Shown here in pieces: positions 8,001 to 15,469 of a DNA stretch of 20,969 nucleotides. Source of the stretch: Psychrobacter sp. UBA5136 (GTDB lineage: Bacteria; Pseudomonadota; Gammaproteobacteria; Pseudomonadales; Moraxellaceae); the NCBI RefSeq assembly GCF_002414005.1, contig NZ_DHYG01000059.1, forward strand, positions 1-20,969, read 5' to 3'. A program made the translations under genes and the position numbers. A model generated the notes under the pieces. The model was given only the letters and a program-made list of their open reading frames with translations. It made no database searches and was not told the origin of the DNA. The number at the start of each line of letters is the position of its first letter. Position 1 is the stretch's first letter.

Positions 8001-8705
8001 ATGGAATTTTGGCACGGTTTTTTGCTTATCACCAGCGTACACCTGCTTGCAGCCGCCTCCCCTGGCCCTGATTTTGTGTTGGTTTCGCAGCAGACCTTAG
8101 CGAAAGGTCGGCGTACAGGTTTGATTTGTAGCCTTGGAATTACTTTAGGTCTTGCTGTCCATATTCTCTATTCGGTGCTAGGACTGGCAACAGTAATTGC
8201 CCATTCTCAGCCTTTATTGACTGCGATTAAATGGTTAGGTGGTGGTTATTTGATTTATCTGGGTTGGCAAGGGATTGGGGCCAAACCTAAAAATCCGGTC
8301 GATTTAGTAAATTCAGCAGAATTAACAGATTCAGCTGCAAACGTTTCACAACTCGCTCTATCTGACCCAACGCTGCCTTCTAATACAAACTCAGCCATCA
8401 ATAGCGATTCAACATTTGCCATTCTGCGCCGTGGCTTTTTTTGTAATGTCTTTAATCCCAAAGCACCAGTATATTTTGTCGCTATATTTACTTTAGTATT
8501 ATCGCCCGGCATTCCGCTGTGGCAGCTCTCCATCTACGGCGTATGGATGATGATATTACAGATGGCGTGGTTTAGTACGGTGGTCATGCTGCTCTCTATT
8601 CCTGCGATTCATCGACGATTTCAGCGCGTTGAGCATTGGATAGACCGTGTCTTAGGTAGCGCAATGATTGTATTGGGGTTAAACCTCATTTTACGCAGCC
8701 GATAA
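8001..8705 (+). CDS. LysE/RhtB family amino-acid exporter
   Basis: A 234-residue inner-membrane protein of the LysE/RhtB superfamily, whose members export amino acids such as lysine, threonine or homoserine lactone. The signature SPGPDF sits near residues 20-25 after a first membrane helix. Further hydrophobic helices follow, then the second conserved motif GFFCNVFNPKAPVYF. Between the third and fourth helices is a polar Ser/Asn/Asp-rich loop of about 45 residues that makes the protein longer than the usual 205-210. I take the ATG at 8001. A GTG at 7959 would put 14 charged residues before the first helix and is less likely. The substrate is unknown. rlmF follows 65 bases downstream on the same strand. 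Confidence 0.88.
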   Translation: MEFWHGFLLITSVHLLAAASPGPDFVLVSQQTLAKGRRTGLICSLGITLGLAVHILYSVLGLATVIAHSQPLLTAIKWLGGGYLIYLGWQGIGAKPKNPVDLVNSAELTDSAANVSQLALSDPTLPSNTNSAINSDSTFAILRRGFFCNVFNPKAPVYFVAIFTLVLSPGIPLWQLSIYGVWMMILQMAWFSTVVMLLSIPAIHRRFQRVEHWIDRVLGSAMIVLGLNLILRSR

Positions 8706-8770
8706 GGCATTCGCGAGCTGCGAAATCTGCTAAACTGGTTGATTATATTCAAACCTCAAAGCCCCATACT

Positions 8771-9793
8771 ATGACCAGTACCCGCCCAAACCAGAAACAC
8801 CGTAACCGCTCACCTGAAACCGCCAAAAAACTTGGTAAGCTACATCCGCGCAACCCGCACCAAGGTCGTTATGACTTTACGCTATTGACGCGTGCCTTAC
8901 CTGAGCTTGCTAAGCATACCATTACCAATCCTAAAGGTGAGCCGACGATTAATTTCTCGGATCATCAAGCGGTACGCGTGCTTAATCAAGCACTACTTGC
9001 TCATTACTATGGCGTTAAATTTTGGGACATTCCAGAAGGCTATCTCTGCCCGCCGATACCGGGACGTGCCGATTATATTCACTATATTGCCGATTTATTG
9101 GCGCAAACCACGCATATTAATGACGACCACACGCCGCCAACGGGCAAAGAAATCCACGCCCTCGATATTGGAACGGGCGCCAGTGCGATTTATCCAATTA
9201 TCGGTAGTCAAAGTTACGGCTGGCGTTTTACCGCGAGCGATATCGACCCCATTTCGGTTAATACCGCTGCTCTGATTTGTGACGCCAATCCAAAACTAAA
9301 AGGCGCGGTTAAAGTAAAGCTGCAACCCGAGCCTAGATTTATTTTTAAAAATATCATCGGTCGCCAAGATTATTTTGATGTGGTGGTTTGTAACCCACCA
9401 TTTCATGCGTCACTCGATGAAGCAATGGAAGCCAATAGCCGCAAGCAGCATAACCTGCAACGGCACCGCGGTAAAAATGAGAGCGAGCAAATAAGCCGTC
9501 ATTCAACCAAAGCTGGTAATGCCGCGCAAAACCTAAACTTTGGTGGTCAGCATAAAGAGTTGTGGTCTGAGGGCGGCGAGATTGCTTTTTTAACCAATAT
9601 GATAAAAGAGAGTCAAAACTTTGCCGAGCACGTTGGCTGGTTCACCAGTTTGGTGTCAAAATCAGAAAACGTGAAACCACTACAACTGTTATTAAAGCAA
9701 CTGGATGTGGCGCAAATGCGAATTATTGAGATGAGCCAGGGACAAAAAAATACTCGTGTGCTAGCGTGGCGCTTTAATATTGATGAAATATAA
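8771..9793 (+). CDS. rlmF: 23S rRNA (adenine(1618)-N6)-methyltransferase RlmF
   Basis: A 340-residue SAM-dependent methyltransferase that N6-methylates A1618 (E. coli numbering) of 23S rRNA. The family-specific N-terminal stretch LHPRNPHQGRYDF is at 24-36. The SAM-binding motif I (LDIGTGASAIYP) is at 131-142, TASDIDP at 154-160, and the catalytic N6-adenine motif NPPF at 208-211. The C-terminal half carries family-conserved blocks such as GGEIAFLTNMI and WFTSLVSK. The length is typical, allowing for a basic N-terminal tail (residues 1-22) suited to rRNA contact. The transcript ends at the terminator at 9832-9865. Confidence 0.93.
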   Translation: MTSTRPNQKHRNRSPETAKKLGKLHPRNPHQGRYDFTLLTRALPELAKHTITNPKGEPTINFSDHQAVRVLNQALLAHYYGVKFWDIPEGYLCPPIPGRADYIHYIADLLAQTTHINDDHTPPTGKEIHALDIGTGASAIYPIIGSQSYGWRFTASDIDPISVNTAALICDANPKLKGAVKVKLQPEPRFIFKNIIGRQDYFDVVVCNPPFHASLDEAMEANSRKQHNLQRHRGKNESEQISRHSTKAGNAAQNLNFGGQHKELWSEGGEIAFLTNMIKESQNFAEHVGWFTSLVSKSENVKPLQLLLKQLDVAQMRIIEMSQGQKNTRVLAWRFNIDEI

Positions 9794-9816
9794 TCACTGT
9801 TTGAAAACTTCCTGCA

Positions 9817-9832
9817 AGTTTCACGTGAAACA
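9817..9832. promoter_or_regulatory. parS-like ParB binding site 1
   Basis: AGTTTCACGTGAAACA matches the bacterial parS consensus TGTTTCACGTGAAACA at 15 of 16 positions and has a perfect 14-bp palindromic core. It lies in the 3' gap of rlmF and its last base touches the rlmF terminator stem. Confidence 0.88.
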
Positions 9833-9866
9833 AAAAACCGCTTTGAGATTCGAAGCGGTTTTTTTA
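9832..9866 (+). terminator. Intrinsic terminator of rlmF
   Basis: A 12-bp stem pairs 9832-9843 (ending ACCGCTT) with 9853-9864 (starting AAGCGGT). The loop is nine bases and the right arm runs into a seven-T tract. The A-rich left arm would also give a U-tract on the opposite strand, so it could work for the convergent mntP transcript. Confidence 0.9.
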
Positions 9867-9907
9867 TTAAGCAATAAAGTAAAAGTATTTTAAAAGGATG
9901 AAGGTAT

Positions 9908-9979
9908 AGCTGGTATAAGTTTTTCGCGGCCTCTGTCGGCGTAGGCACAGCAAGCAAGCAAGAAAAACTTATACCAGCT
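9908..9979. repeat. Long-hairpin repeat, copy B
   Basis: Perfect 18-bp arms, AGCTGGTATAAGTTTTTC at 9908-9925 and its complement at 9962-9979, enclose a 36-base loop that includes CCTCTGTCGGCGTAGGCACA. The loop matches copy A (3996-4071), with an extra GCAA unit in the GCAAGCAAG run. The arms differ from copy A at several places but pair fully with each other. It lies between the convergent genes rlmF and mntP. Confidence 0.8.
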
Positions 9980-10027
9980 GTCTATGATGTATCGTAATTA
10001 CTCTTTATTGACTATATGAGATATTTT

Positions 10028-10636
10028 TTAGCCAAAGAACATCACCTTTAAACCAATTAAAATAAGCACCAAGCCGCCTAACGCCTCTGCTTTATCCTCG
10101 AGATGCGTCCCTGATTTTTTCCCCAAATAAATACCAAAAGCGCTAAAAATAGCGGTAACTAGCGCAATGATTAAACAAGCCAACCACGCATTTAGCGCCA
10201 ATAAGTTAAGCGTAAAACCAGCTGCCATCGCATCGATACTGGTCGCAATCGCAAGGGTAAACATGGTGCGATGATTGATATTCTTCTTTAGGCTAGCATT
10301 TACAGACACTGCCTCGCGATTTGTATGCAGCGCTTTATCTACAGCCTCTTCCTCACCTCCTAAAAATACCTCATAAAGCATCTTGCCACCAAGTCCGATA
10401 AGGATAAGCCCACCAATCCAAGGGGCAGCAGCGGCTAACCAACCTAATAAAGCTGCGCCTAATAGATAACCAATCAGCGGCATCACGCCCTGCGCAATGC
10501 CAAAGTATAGCGCCGCATAAACTGCCAAGCGCCATAAGTATTGCCGAGTTCGTTTTTGCGATTTAGCGCCTAACCCTATCGCTACAGCAAAGGCATCCAT
10601 TGCCAGAGCGATAGCGAGTAACACAACTTCAAGCAT
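10028..10636 (-). CDS. mntP: Manganese exporter MntP
   Basis: A 202-residue inner-membrane Mn(II) efflux protein of the DUF204/YebN family. It has six predicted membrane helices in two pseudo-repeats. Each half carries the acidic family motif: AMDAFAVAIGLG with Asp14 in helix 1 and SIDAMAAGF with Asp135 in the second half, matching the aspartates needed for Mn export in E. coli MntP. A charged loop at about 93-120 separates the halves. The ATG at 10636 lacks a strong Shine-Dalgarno sequence. Only 49 bases separate it from the upstream gene, with a parS-like site between them. That is too short for the yybP-ykoY Mn riboswitch that controls mntP in many bacteria, so expression may depend on read-through from upstream. 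Confidence 0.92.
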   Translation of the reverse strand: MLEVVLLAIALAMDAFAVAIGLGAKSQKRTRQYLWRLAVYAALYFGIAQGVMPLIGYLLGAALLGWLAAAAPWIGGLILIGLGGKMLYEVFLGGEEEAVDKALHTNREAVSVNASLKKNINHRTMFTLAIATSIDAMAAGFTLNLLALNAWLACLIIALVTAIFSAFGIYLGKKSGTHLEDKAEALGGLVLILIGLKVMFFG

Positions 10637-10659
10637 TTTATTTTTCGCTTATTATTATA

Positions 10660-10675
10660 AGTTTCACGTGAAACA
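10660..10675. promoter_or_regulatory. parS-like ParB binding site 2
   Basis: AGTTTCACGTGAAACA is identical to site 1 and differs from the parS consensus only at the first base. It occupies the 49-base gap between the DUF6880-like gene and mntP. Confidence 0.88.
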
Positions 10676-10685
10676 CTATATTGAT

Positions 10686-12167
10686 CTAATCTTTTATTTT
10701 TTCCCAAAAACTACGCTTTTTACCATGTTTATCTTTAAGCGTAATGACATACTCTTTATGGGCGGTAAGTTCACTATAAGACTCAGGCGATCTACTGAGA
10801 ACAGTATCAAGGTTTGTTAGATGATTAAAGTAGCGAGCCGCATGACCATAAGCTTTACTGCGAGAGCTGTCTAGAATGTCATTAAGTAAACTGCGATAAA
10901 TAATCACTTGGAGTAAATCAGTCTCAGCGGGCAATTCTTTTAGCATTCCTGTTAAAGCGGTGTAATGCACATCATCAAACTGGGCATGACGAGCAACTGC
11001 GACCTGATTGGCAAGCTCAATCTCTCCGATCTCCAGCAACAGCGATGTCGCCATAAATACACTCTCTTGTTTTTCTGCCAGCTCATAAGCTCTTTTGCGC
11101 CACTGAGCTTGCTGAGCAGGACTGGCCGCAGCCATGATAGCTTTTAACCGTGAAGGAGTTGGTTGTAGCTCAAACGCCTCACCTAGCACTATCATAAGCG
11201 CATCGGTATCTTTTTGCATGTGATATATGTGATTCAACCAATCCAAGCGTCTGACTTTATCCAACAAGCCATCACTTTGCCACTCTTCATTTAAGTAGTG
11301 TAGTGCCTTATCAAAAGCTCTTTGATTTAGCAAGAATGTTAGCAACTCTTGTAATCTTCGAGGATGAACCGTTCTAGTCGCTTGCATCTCAAAGAAGAGC
11401 GCTTCAAAAAGCTCCACATCACCTAGCGCTCTTGCTAGGCTTTTTATGGCGATCTCAATCACTATTTTTTCATAGTTAATCGAAAAAGCATCATCGTGTA
11501 AAGGGCTGTTTTGCTTTACATTGAGCGTATCTCCATTTGCCTTTTTTGTTTGAATAATTTCACGCTCATGTTGGTAATCAGTAATCAATCCACGTATCTC
11601 AGACTCAGATAATAGCTGACTAATATTTTCTAATAAATCATCTTTGGTGCCATAATCATTATCGTCAACCAGCGCTTTTACCTTCTTTACCCAAGCATGA
11701 CTGAGTATATCGCGCTCATCAACAGGAATAGCTTGCTTTTCTTGCTCATAGCAAGTGCTAGCAACTGTCAGCCAAGACGAGGTTAGCCTTCTATACACAT
11801 CACCAATATAACCGTTCGAGTCATCAGCACGTTCTAAGCTAGCATTAGTAGACTCTATAAATAACTCAAGTAGCACCAAGCACTCTTGCGGTTGTTCAGA
11901 GTAAAGGCTCATCACATCACTGGCCAAATGCTGAAGCTCAGTAGCAAATTCGCTAGATTCCCAATAATCTATAAACTTTCTTCGTCTTCTGAGTCCTTTT
12001 AATGCCGTGGTTAATTTTTTTATGAGTTTAGGCTTATCAGATTGTAATAGCAGACGCTCAATTTTTTTATCTAGCATTTTATCTACACCATACACATCAG
12101 CGACGAAATCGACTAAGGCTGTTTTTGGCAGTTGTGATAAATACTTTTTTTGCTCTGTGTTCAGCAT
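10686..12167 (-). CDS. DUF6880-like helical repeat protein, function unknown
   Basis: A 493-residue soluble protein without signal peptide or membrane segments, almost entirely alpha-helical in composition. Residues 53-130 contain LRRRRKFIDYWESSEF, a helix-rich stretch, and LERADDSNGYIGDVYRRL at 111-128. This last motif resembles the E-R-x-D-D-S-x-G-x-[IV]-G-D-V segment I associate with DUF6880. The C-terminal half looks like TPR/HEAT-type helical repeats (for example AFDKALHYLNEEW and ELAEKQESVFMATSLLLEI), suggesting a protein-interaction scaffold. No catalytic motif is recognised. The ATG at 12167 has no clear ribosome binding site. It follows gyrB on the same strand but is separated by a strong terminator, and mntP follows after 49 bases. 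Domain assignment is from memory and moderate in certainty. Confidence 0.7.
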   Translation of the reverse strand: MLNTEQKKYLSQLPKTALVDFVADVYGVDKMLDKKIERLLLQSDKPKLIKKLTTALKGLRRRRKFIDYWESSEFATELQHLASDVMSLYSEQPQECLVLLELFIESTNASLERADDSNGYIGDVYRRLTSSWLTVASTCYEQEKQAIPVDERDILSHAWVKKVKALVDDNDYGTKDDLLENISQLLSESEIRGLITDYQHEREIIQTKKANGDTLNVKQNSPLHDDAFSINYEKIVIEIAIKSLARALGDVELFEALFFEMQATRTVHPRRLQELLTFLLNQRAFDKALHYLNEEWQSDGLLDKVRRLDWLNHIYHMQKDTDALMIVLGEAFELQPTPSRLKAIMAAASPAQQAQWRKRAYELAEKQESVFMATSLLLEIGEIELANQVAVARHAQFDDVHYTALTGMLKELPAETDLLQVIIYRSLLNDILDSSRSKAYGHAARYFNHLTNLDTVLSRSPESYSELTAHKEYVITLKDKHGKKRSFWEKIKD

Positions 12168-12196
12168 GGTGGGTTACTCACTATTTTTATTTATTA

Positions 12197-12212
12197 TGTT
12201 TCACATGAAACA
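12197..12212. promoter_or_regulatory. parS-like ParB binding site 3
   Basis: TGTTTCACATGAAACA matches the parS consensus at 15 of 16 positions, with one central G to A change. It lies between the DUF6880-like start and the gyrB terminator, two bases from the terminator palindrome. Confidence 0.85.
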
Positions 12213-12214
12213 AA

Positions 12215-12242
12215 AAAGTCATCCTGCTAGCAGGATGACTTT
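12215..12242 (-). terminator. Intrinsic terminator of gyrB
   Basis: A perfect 28-bp palindrome centred on GCTAGC, with arm AGTCATCCTG, gives a 12-bp stem with a four-base loop. Read on the minus strand it ends in six T residues (12217-12212). It lies 34 bases past the gyrB stop. Confidence 0.92.
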
Positions 12243-12276
12243 ATAGAATAATCAGTCTAATTTCAAATATTTAATA

Positions 12277-14898
12277 TTAAATATCCAGATTAGAAACCGT
12301 CAATGCATTCTCTTCAATAAAGATACGGCGCGGCTCAACATGATCGCCCATCAAGCAGGTAAACATATGGTCAGCGGCAATCGCATCTTCAATCGACACG
12401 CGAAGCATGCGGCGGTTTTCAGGATCCATGGTCGTATCCCAAAGCTGGTCGGCGTTCATCTCACCCAGCCCTTTATAGCGCTGAATTGCCAAACCCCGGC
12501 GCGCATCAAGCATCATTTGTTGCCAGAGATAATCAAAGTCACGTACAGGGATATCTTTGGTGGTACCTGCACTTGCTTCACGGCGGATAAAGGCATCCTC
12601 TGCAAGTAGCGTATTCCACTCGCTCGATAAACGTAGCAGCTTGGTATATTCGCCTGAATTGATAAAGCTGGCATCTAGCAGATAATGATGCGCCAATTGA
12701 TGCACATAAACCGTGATACGCGGTAGCCATTGCGCTTTGCTAGATAAAGTGTCACCGTCATCAGCAGACGCTTCGCTTTCCTCGGATTCTACAACGGGCG
12801 TCATCCCCAATAAATCCGCAGCGGCGGCATCCATATTTTTTGGTTGCGGCGCATGGATATTGACCAGTTCAATCTCAGGACTTAACTCACTACCGAACTG
12901 CTCAAGCTGCTCTTGTAACGACGCTCTCCATGCTTCCATCGCTGACTTATCATAGGTCATATCCGTGCTAAGCTTCGGCGTATGCGTTAATGCATCTAAT
13001 AAAACGGCTGGATAACGAATCTGCAAACGCGCTTTGATCAGCTGAGTCTGATTATAATCATTTAACAAACTCTCAAGCGCTTGGCCAGTAATGGCAGGCG
13101 CGTCAGCACTGATGTGCAGCTTAGTATTATCAATCGTTGATGACAATAAATACGCTTTTAAGGCTTCATCATCTTTTAAATACAGCTCTTGACGACCTTT
13201 TTTCACTTTATAAAGCGGCGGCTGGGCGATATAAATATAACCGCGCTCAATCAATTCCGGCGTTTGACGGAAGAAGAAAGTCAACAGCAGCGTACGAATA
13301 TGCGAGCCATCAACGTCCGCATCGGTCATAATGATGATTTTATGATAACGCACTTTATCAGGGTTATATTCATCCGGTCCAATGCCGCAACCAAGGGCAG
13401 TGATTAGGTTACCAACTTCAGCAGATGACAGCATTTTGTCAAAACGAGCGCGCTCAACGTTTAGAATTTTACCTTTTAATGGCAAAATTGCTTGGGTTTT
13501 ACGGCTGCGACCTTGTTTTGCTGAGCCGCCTGCAGAGTCCCCTTCCACAATATAAAGCTCTGATAACGCTGGATCTTTTTCCTGACAATCCGCCAATTTA
13601 CCCGGCAGGCCAGCGATATCTAACGTAGTTTTACGGCGCGTCATTTCACGAGCTTTACGCGCCGCATCACGGGCACGCGCCGCATCGATAATCTTATTAG
13701 CAATACCTTTAGCAGCGCTTGGGTTTTCAAGCAGATAGTCGTTAAACTTATCGTGCATGGCGGATTCAACCGCAGATTTTACTTCACTTGAAACCAGCTT
13801 ATCTTTGGTCTGACTGGAGAATTTTGGATCTGGTACTTTTACCGAAACAATCGCCGTCAAGCCTTCACGCGCATCATCACCACTGACCGCAACTTTCTCT
13901 TTTTTAAATAAGTTTTCGCGATCCATGTAGCTGTTAAGGCCACGCGTCAAAGCTGAGCGGAAACCAGATAAATGCGTGCCGCCATCGCGCTGCGGGATAT
14001 TATTGGTAAAGCACAGTACTTTTTCGTTATACGTATCTGTCCACTGCAATGCCACCTCGACACTGATGCCGTCATCTTGCTCGCTGGTGAAATGAAAGAC
14101 GTCGTTAATGCCGTCTTTGCCAGCATTGATGTAGCTGACAAACTCTGACAAGCCGCCTTTATGCTCAAACTCGTGACGTTTATCAATGCGCTCATCGGTC
14201 AACACAATGCGCACCCCTGAGTTTAAAAAAGACAGCTCACGTAAGCGTTTGGCTAAAATATCGTACTCAAAGATAGTACCGGTAAAGACATCGTTACTTG
14301 GATAAAAACGGATTTGCGTACCCGTCTTATCGGTCGCTTCCATCTGCTGAATATCTGCATCAGGGACGCCGTCAGTATACGTCTGATGATAATGATAGCC
14401 TTCACGCCAGATATTCATCTCAAGCTTTTTAGACAAGGCGTTGACAACCGAAACCCCGACGCCATGTAGACCGCCCGATACTTTATAGCTGTTATCGTCA
14501 AACTTACCGCCAGCATGCAACACCGTCATGATAACCTGCGCCGCTGATACGCCTTCTTCTGGATGGATATCCACAGGGACGCCGCGACCGTTGTCCATGA
14601 CACTAACCGACTCATCTTCATGGATAATGATATCAATCTGGTCACAATGACCGGCCAACGCCTCATCGATAGAGTTATCGACTACCTCAAAGACCATATG
14701 ATGCAAGCCGGTACCATCATCGGTATCACCAATATACATACCAGGACGTACGCGCACCGCTTCTAATCCGCGCAGTACACGAATATCTTTGGAGCTATAA
14801 TCAGAGGATAATCCTTCAGAGACGGCAGCGGAAGTAACCGTATCCAAAGCGCTGTCTGTCATCATTTGTTCGTGGTCGGTAGGTAATGAATCACTCAT
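12277..14898 (-). CDS. gyrB: DNA gyrase subunit B
   Basis: The 873-residue ATPase subunit of gyrase, which with GyrA introduces negative supercoils. The GHKL ATPase domain has EVVDNSIDEA at 71-80, DNGRGVPVD at 102-110 and GGLHGVGVSVVNALS at 142-156. The transducer domain has QTKDKL at 363-368. The TOPRIM domain has EGDSAGGSAKQGR at 452-464, LPLKGKILN at 472-480 and MTDADVDGSHIRTLL at 524-538. The C-terminal RYKGLGEMN ends the usual fold. The residues equivalent to E. coli quinolone positions D426 and K447 are unchanged (D454, K475). The large insertion after TOPRIM usual in gammaproteobacterial GyrB is present and includes an acidic Ser-rich stretch (VVESEESEASADDGD). A 35-residue tail precedes the ATPase domain. 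The ATG at 14898 has AAGGA at good spacing. A strong terminator follows the stop. Confidence 0.97.
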   Translation of the reverse strand: MSDSLPTDHEQMMTDSALDTVTSAAVSEGLSSDYSSKDIRVLRGLEAVRVRPGMYIGDTDDGTGLHHMVFEVVDNSIDEALAGHCDQIDIIIHEDESVSVMDNGRGVPVDIHPEEGVSAAQVIMTVLHAGGKFDDNSYKVSGGLHGVGVSVVNALSKKLEMNIWREGYHYHQTYTDGVPDADIQQMEATDKTGTQIRFYPSNDVFTGTIFEYDILAKRLRELSFLNSGVRIVLTDERIDKRHEFEHKGGLSEFVSYINAGKDGINDVFHFTSEQDDGISVEVALQWTDTYNEKVLCFTNNIPQRDGGTHLSGFRSALTRGLNSYMDRENLFKKEKVAVSGDDAREGLTAIVSVKVPDPKFSSQTKDKLVSSEVKSAVESAMHDKFNDYLLENPSAAKGIANKIIDAARARDAARKAREMTRRKTTLDIAGLPGKLADCQEKDPALSELYIVEGDSAGGSAKQGRSRKTQAILPLKGKILNVERARFDKMLSSAEVGNLITALGCGIGPDEYNPDKVRYHKIIIMTDADVDGSHIRTLLLTFFFRQTPELIERGYIYIAQPPLYKVKKGRQELYLKDDEALKAYLLSSTIDNTKLHISADAPAITGQALESLLNDYNQTQLIKARLQIRYPAVLLDALTHTPKLSTDMTYDKSAMEAWRASLQEQLEQFGSELSPEIELVNIHAPQPKNMDAAAADLLGMTPVVESEESEASADDGDTLSSKAQWLPRITVYVHQLAHHYLLDASFINSGEYTKLLRLSSEWNTLLAEDAFIRREASAGTTKDIPVRDFDYLWQQMMLDARRGLAIQRYKGLGEMNADQLWDTTMDPENRRMLRVSIEDAIAADHMFTCLMGDHVEPRRIFIEENALTVSNLDI

Positions 14899-15469
14899 GT
14901 GTATTCCTTAATCTAGCCTTTATCAGCTATGTGTCATCTGCGCGCCACAATGGCAATGCTCGACGACGTTATCTTAGAGTTAACGTTTTATGGTCAAAAT
15001 ATTTAGTTATAGAGTTAGCAAAAGCTTTATCAGAGGTTGCTCAAAAGAATATAAAACAGTGTTAGAAAAGCAAGCGTAAATATAATCTACTTTTCAATCA
15101 CTGTTTTTAATATACGCTGCTATTATTTCATCCATCATTAAAACACATTAGAAATAAGCGCATAATTATCAAGCACTTAGGCGCTAAAAATTACTAAGAA
15201 ACCCTTAAAAAATACTGATAAAATTTTGTAAGATAACTTGCTGAGAACAGGACAAAAATAAAGCTCTATTTTAGCATTTTTTTGCCGCTAAGTCACTGTT
15301 TACTGACAGTTTTATTAGTATTGAGCAAGCATTTTAGGAAGGTATTTATTTGACAAAAAGTTAATCAAAATAAAGTACGTTTGGAGACATTTTGAGCAAA
15401 TCATGATGAGAAATAAGAGCAAAATTAGTAACAAATAATGGGCGGTATGTTTTTTATAAATGTGACAAT
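14899..15469. other. 571-base gap between gyrB and recF
   Basis: AT-rich, with no convincing gene on either strand. It holds the gyrB ribosome binding site and a candidate gyrB promoter near 14968-14997. A 5-bp stem ACTGT/ACAGT lies around 15296-15311 but lacks a T-tract on the recF strand. The gap is unusually long for recF-gyrB neighbours and means gyrB is probably transcribed separately. Confidence 0.55.
14968..14997 (-). promoter_or_regulatory. Candidate gyrB promoter
   Basis: On the minus strand TTGACC (14997-14992) is followed 18 bases later by GATAAC (14973-14968), which matches TATAAT at four positions. The transcript would have a leader of about 60 bases before the gyrB ATG. Supported only by sequence likeness. 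Confidence 0.4.

Noticed and set aside
9613..9957. 114-residue minus-strand open frame across the end of rlmF
   Set aside because: It runs through the rlmF terminator, a parS-like site and half of the hairpin repeat, so it is a by-product of these sequences.
10637..10685. Possible Mn-sensing yybP-ykoY riboswitch before mntP
   Set aside because: The 49-base gap is too short and is largely filled by a parS-like site.
13947..14195. 82-residue frame antisense-shifted within gyrB
   Set aside because: It is a same-strand shadow frame inside the conserved gyrB coding region with no ribosome binding site or family likeness.
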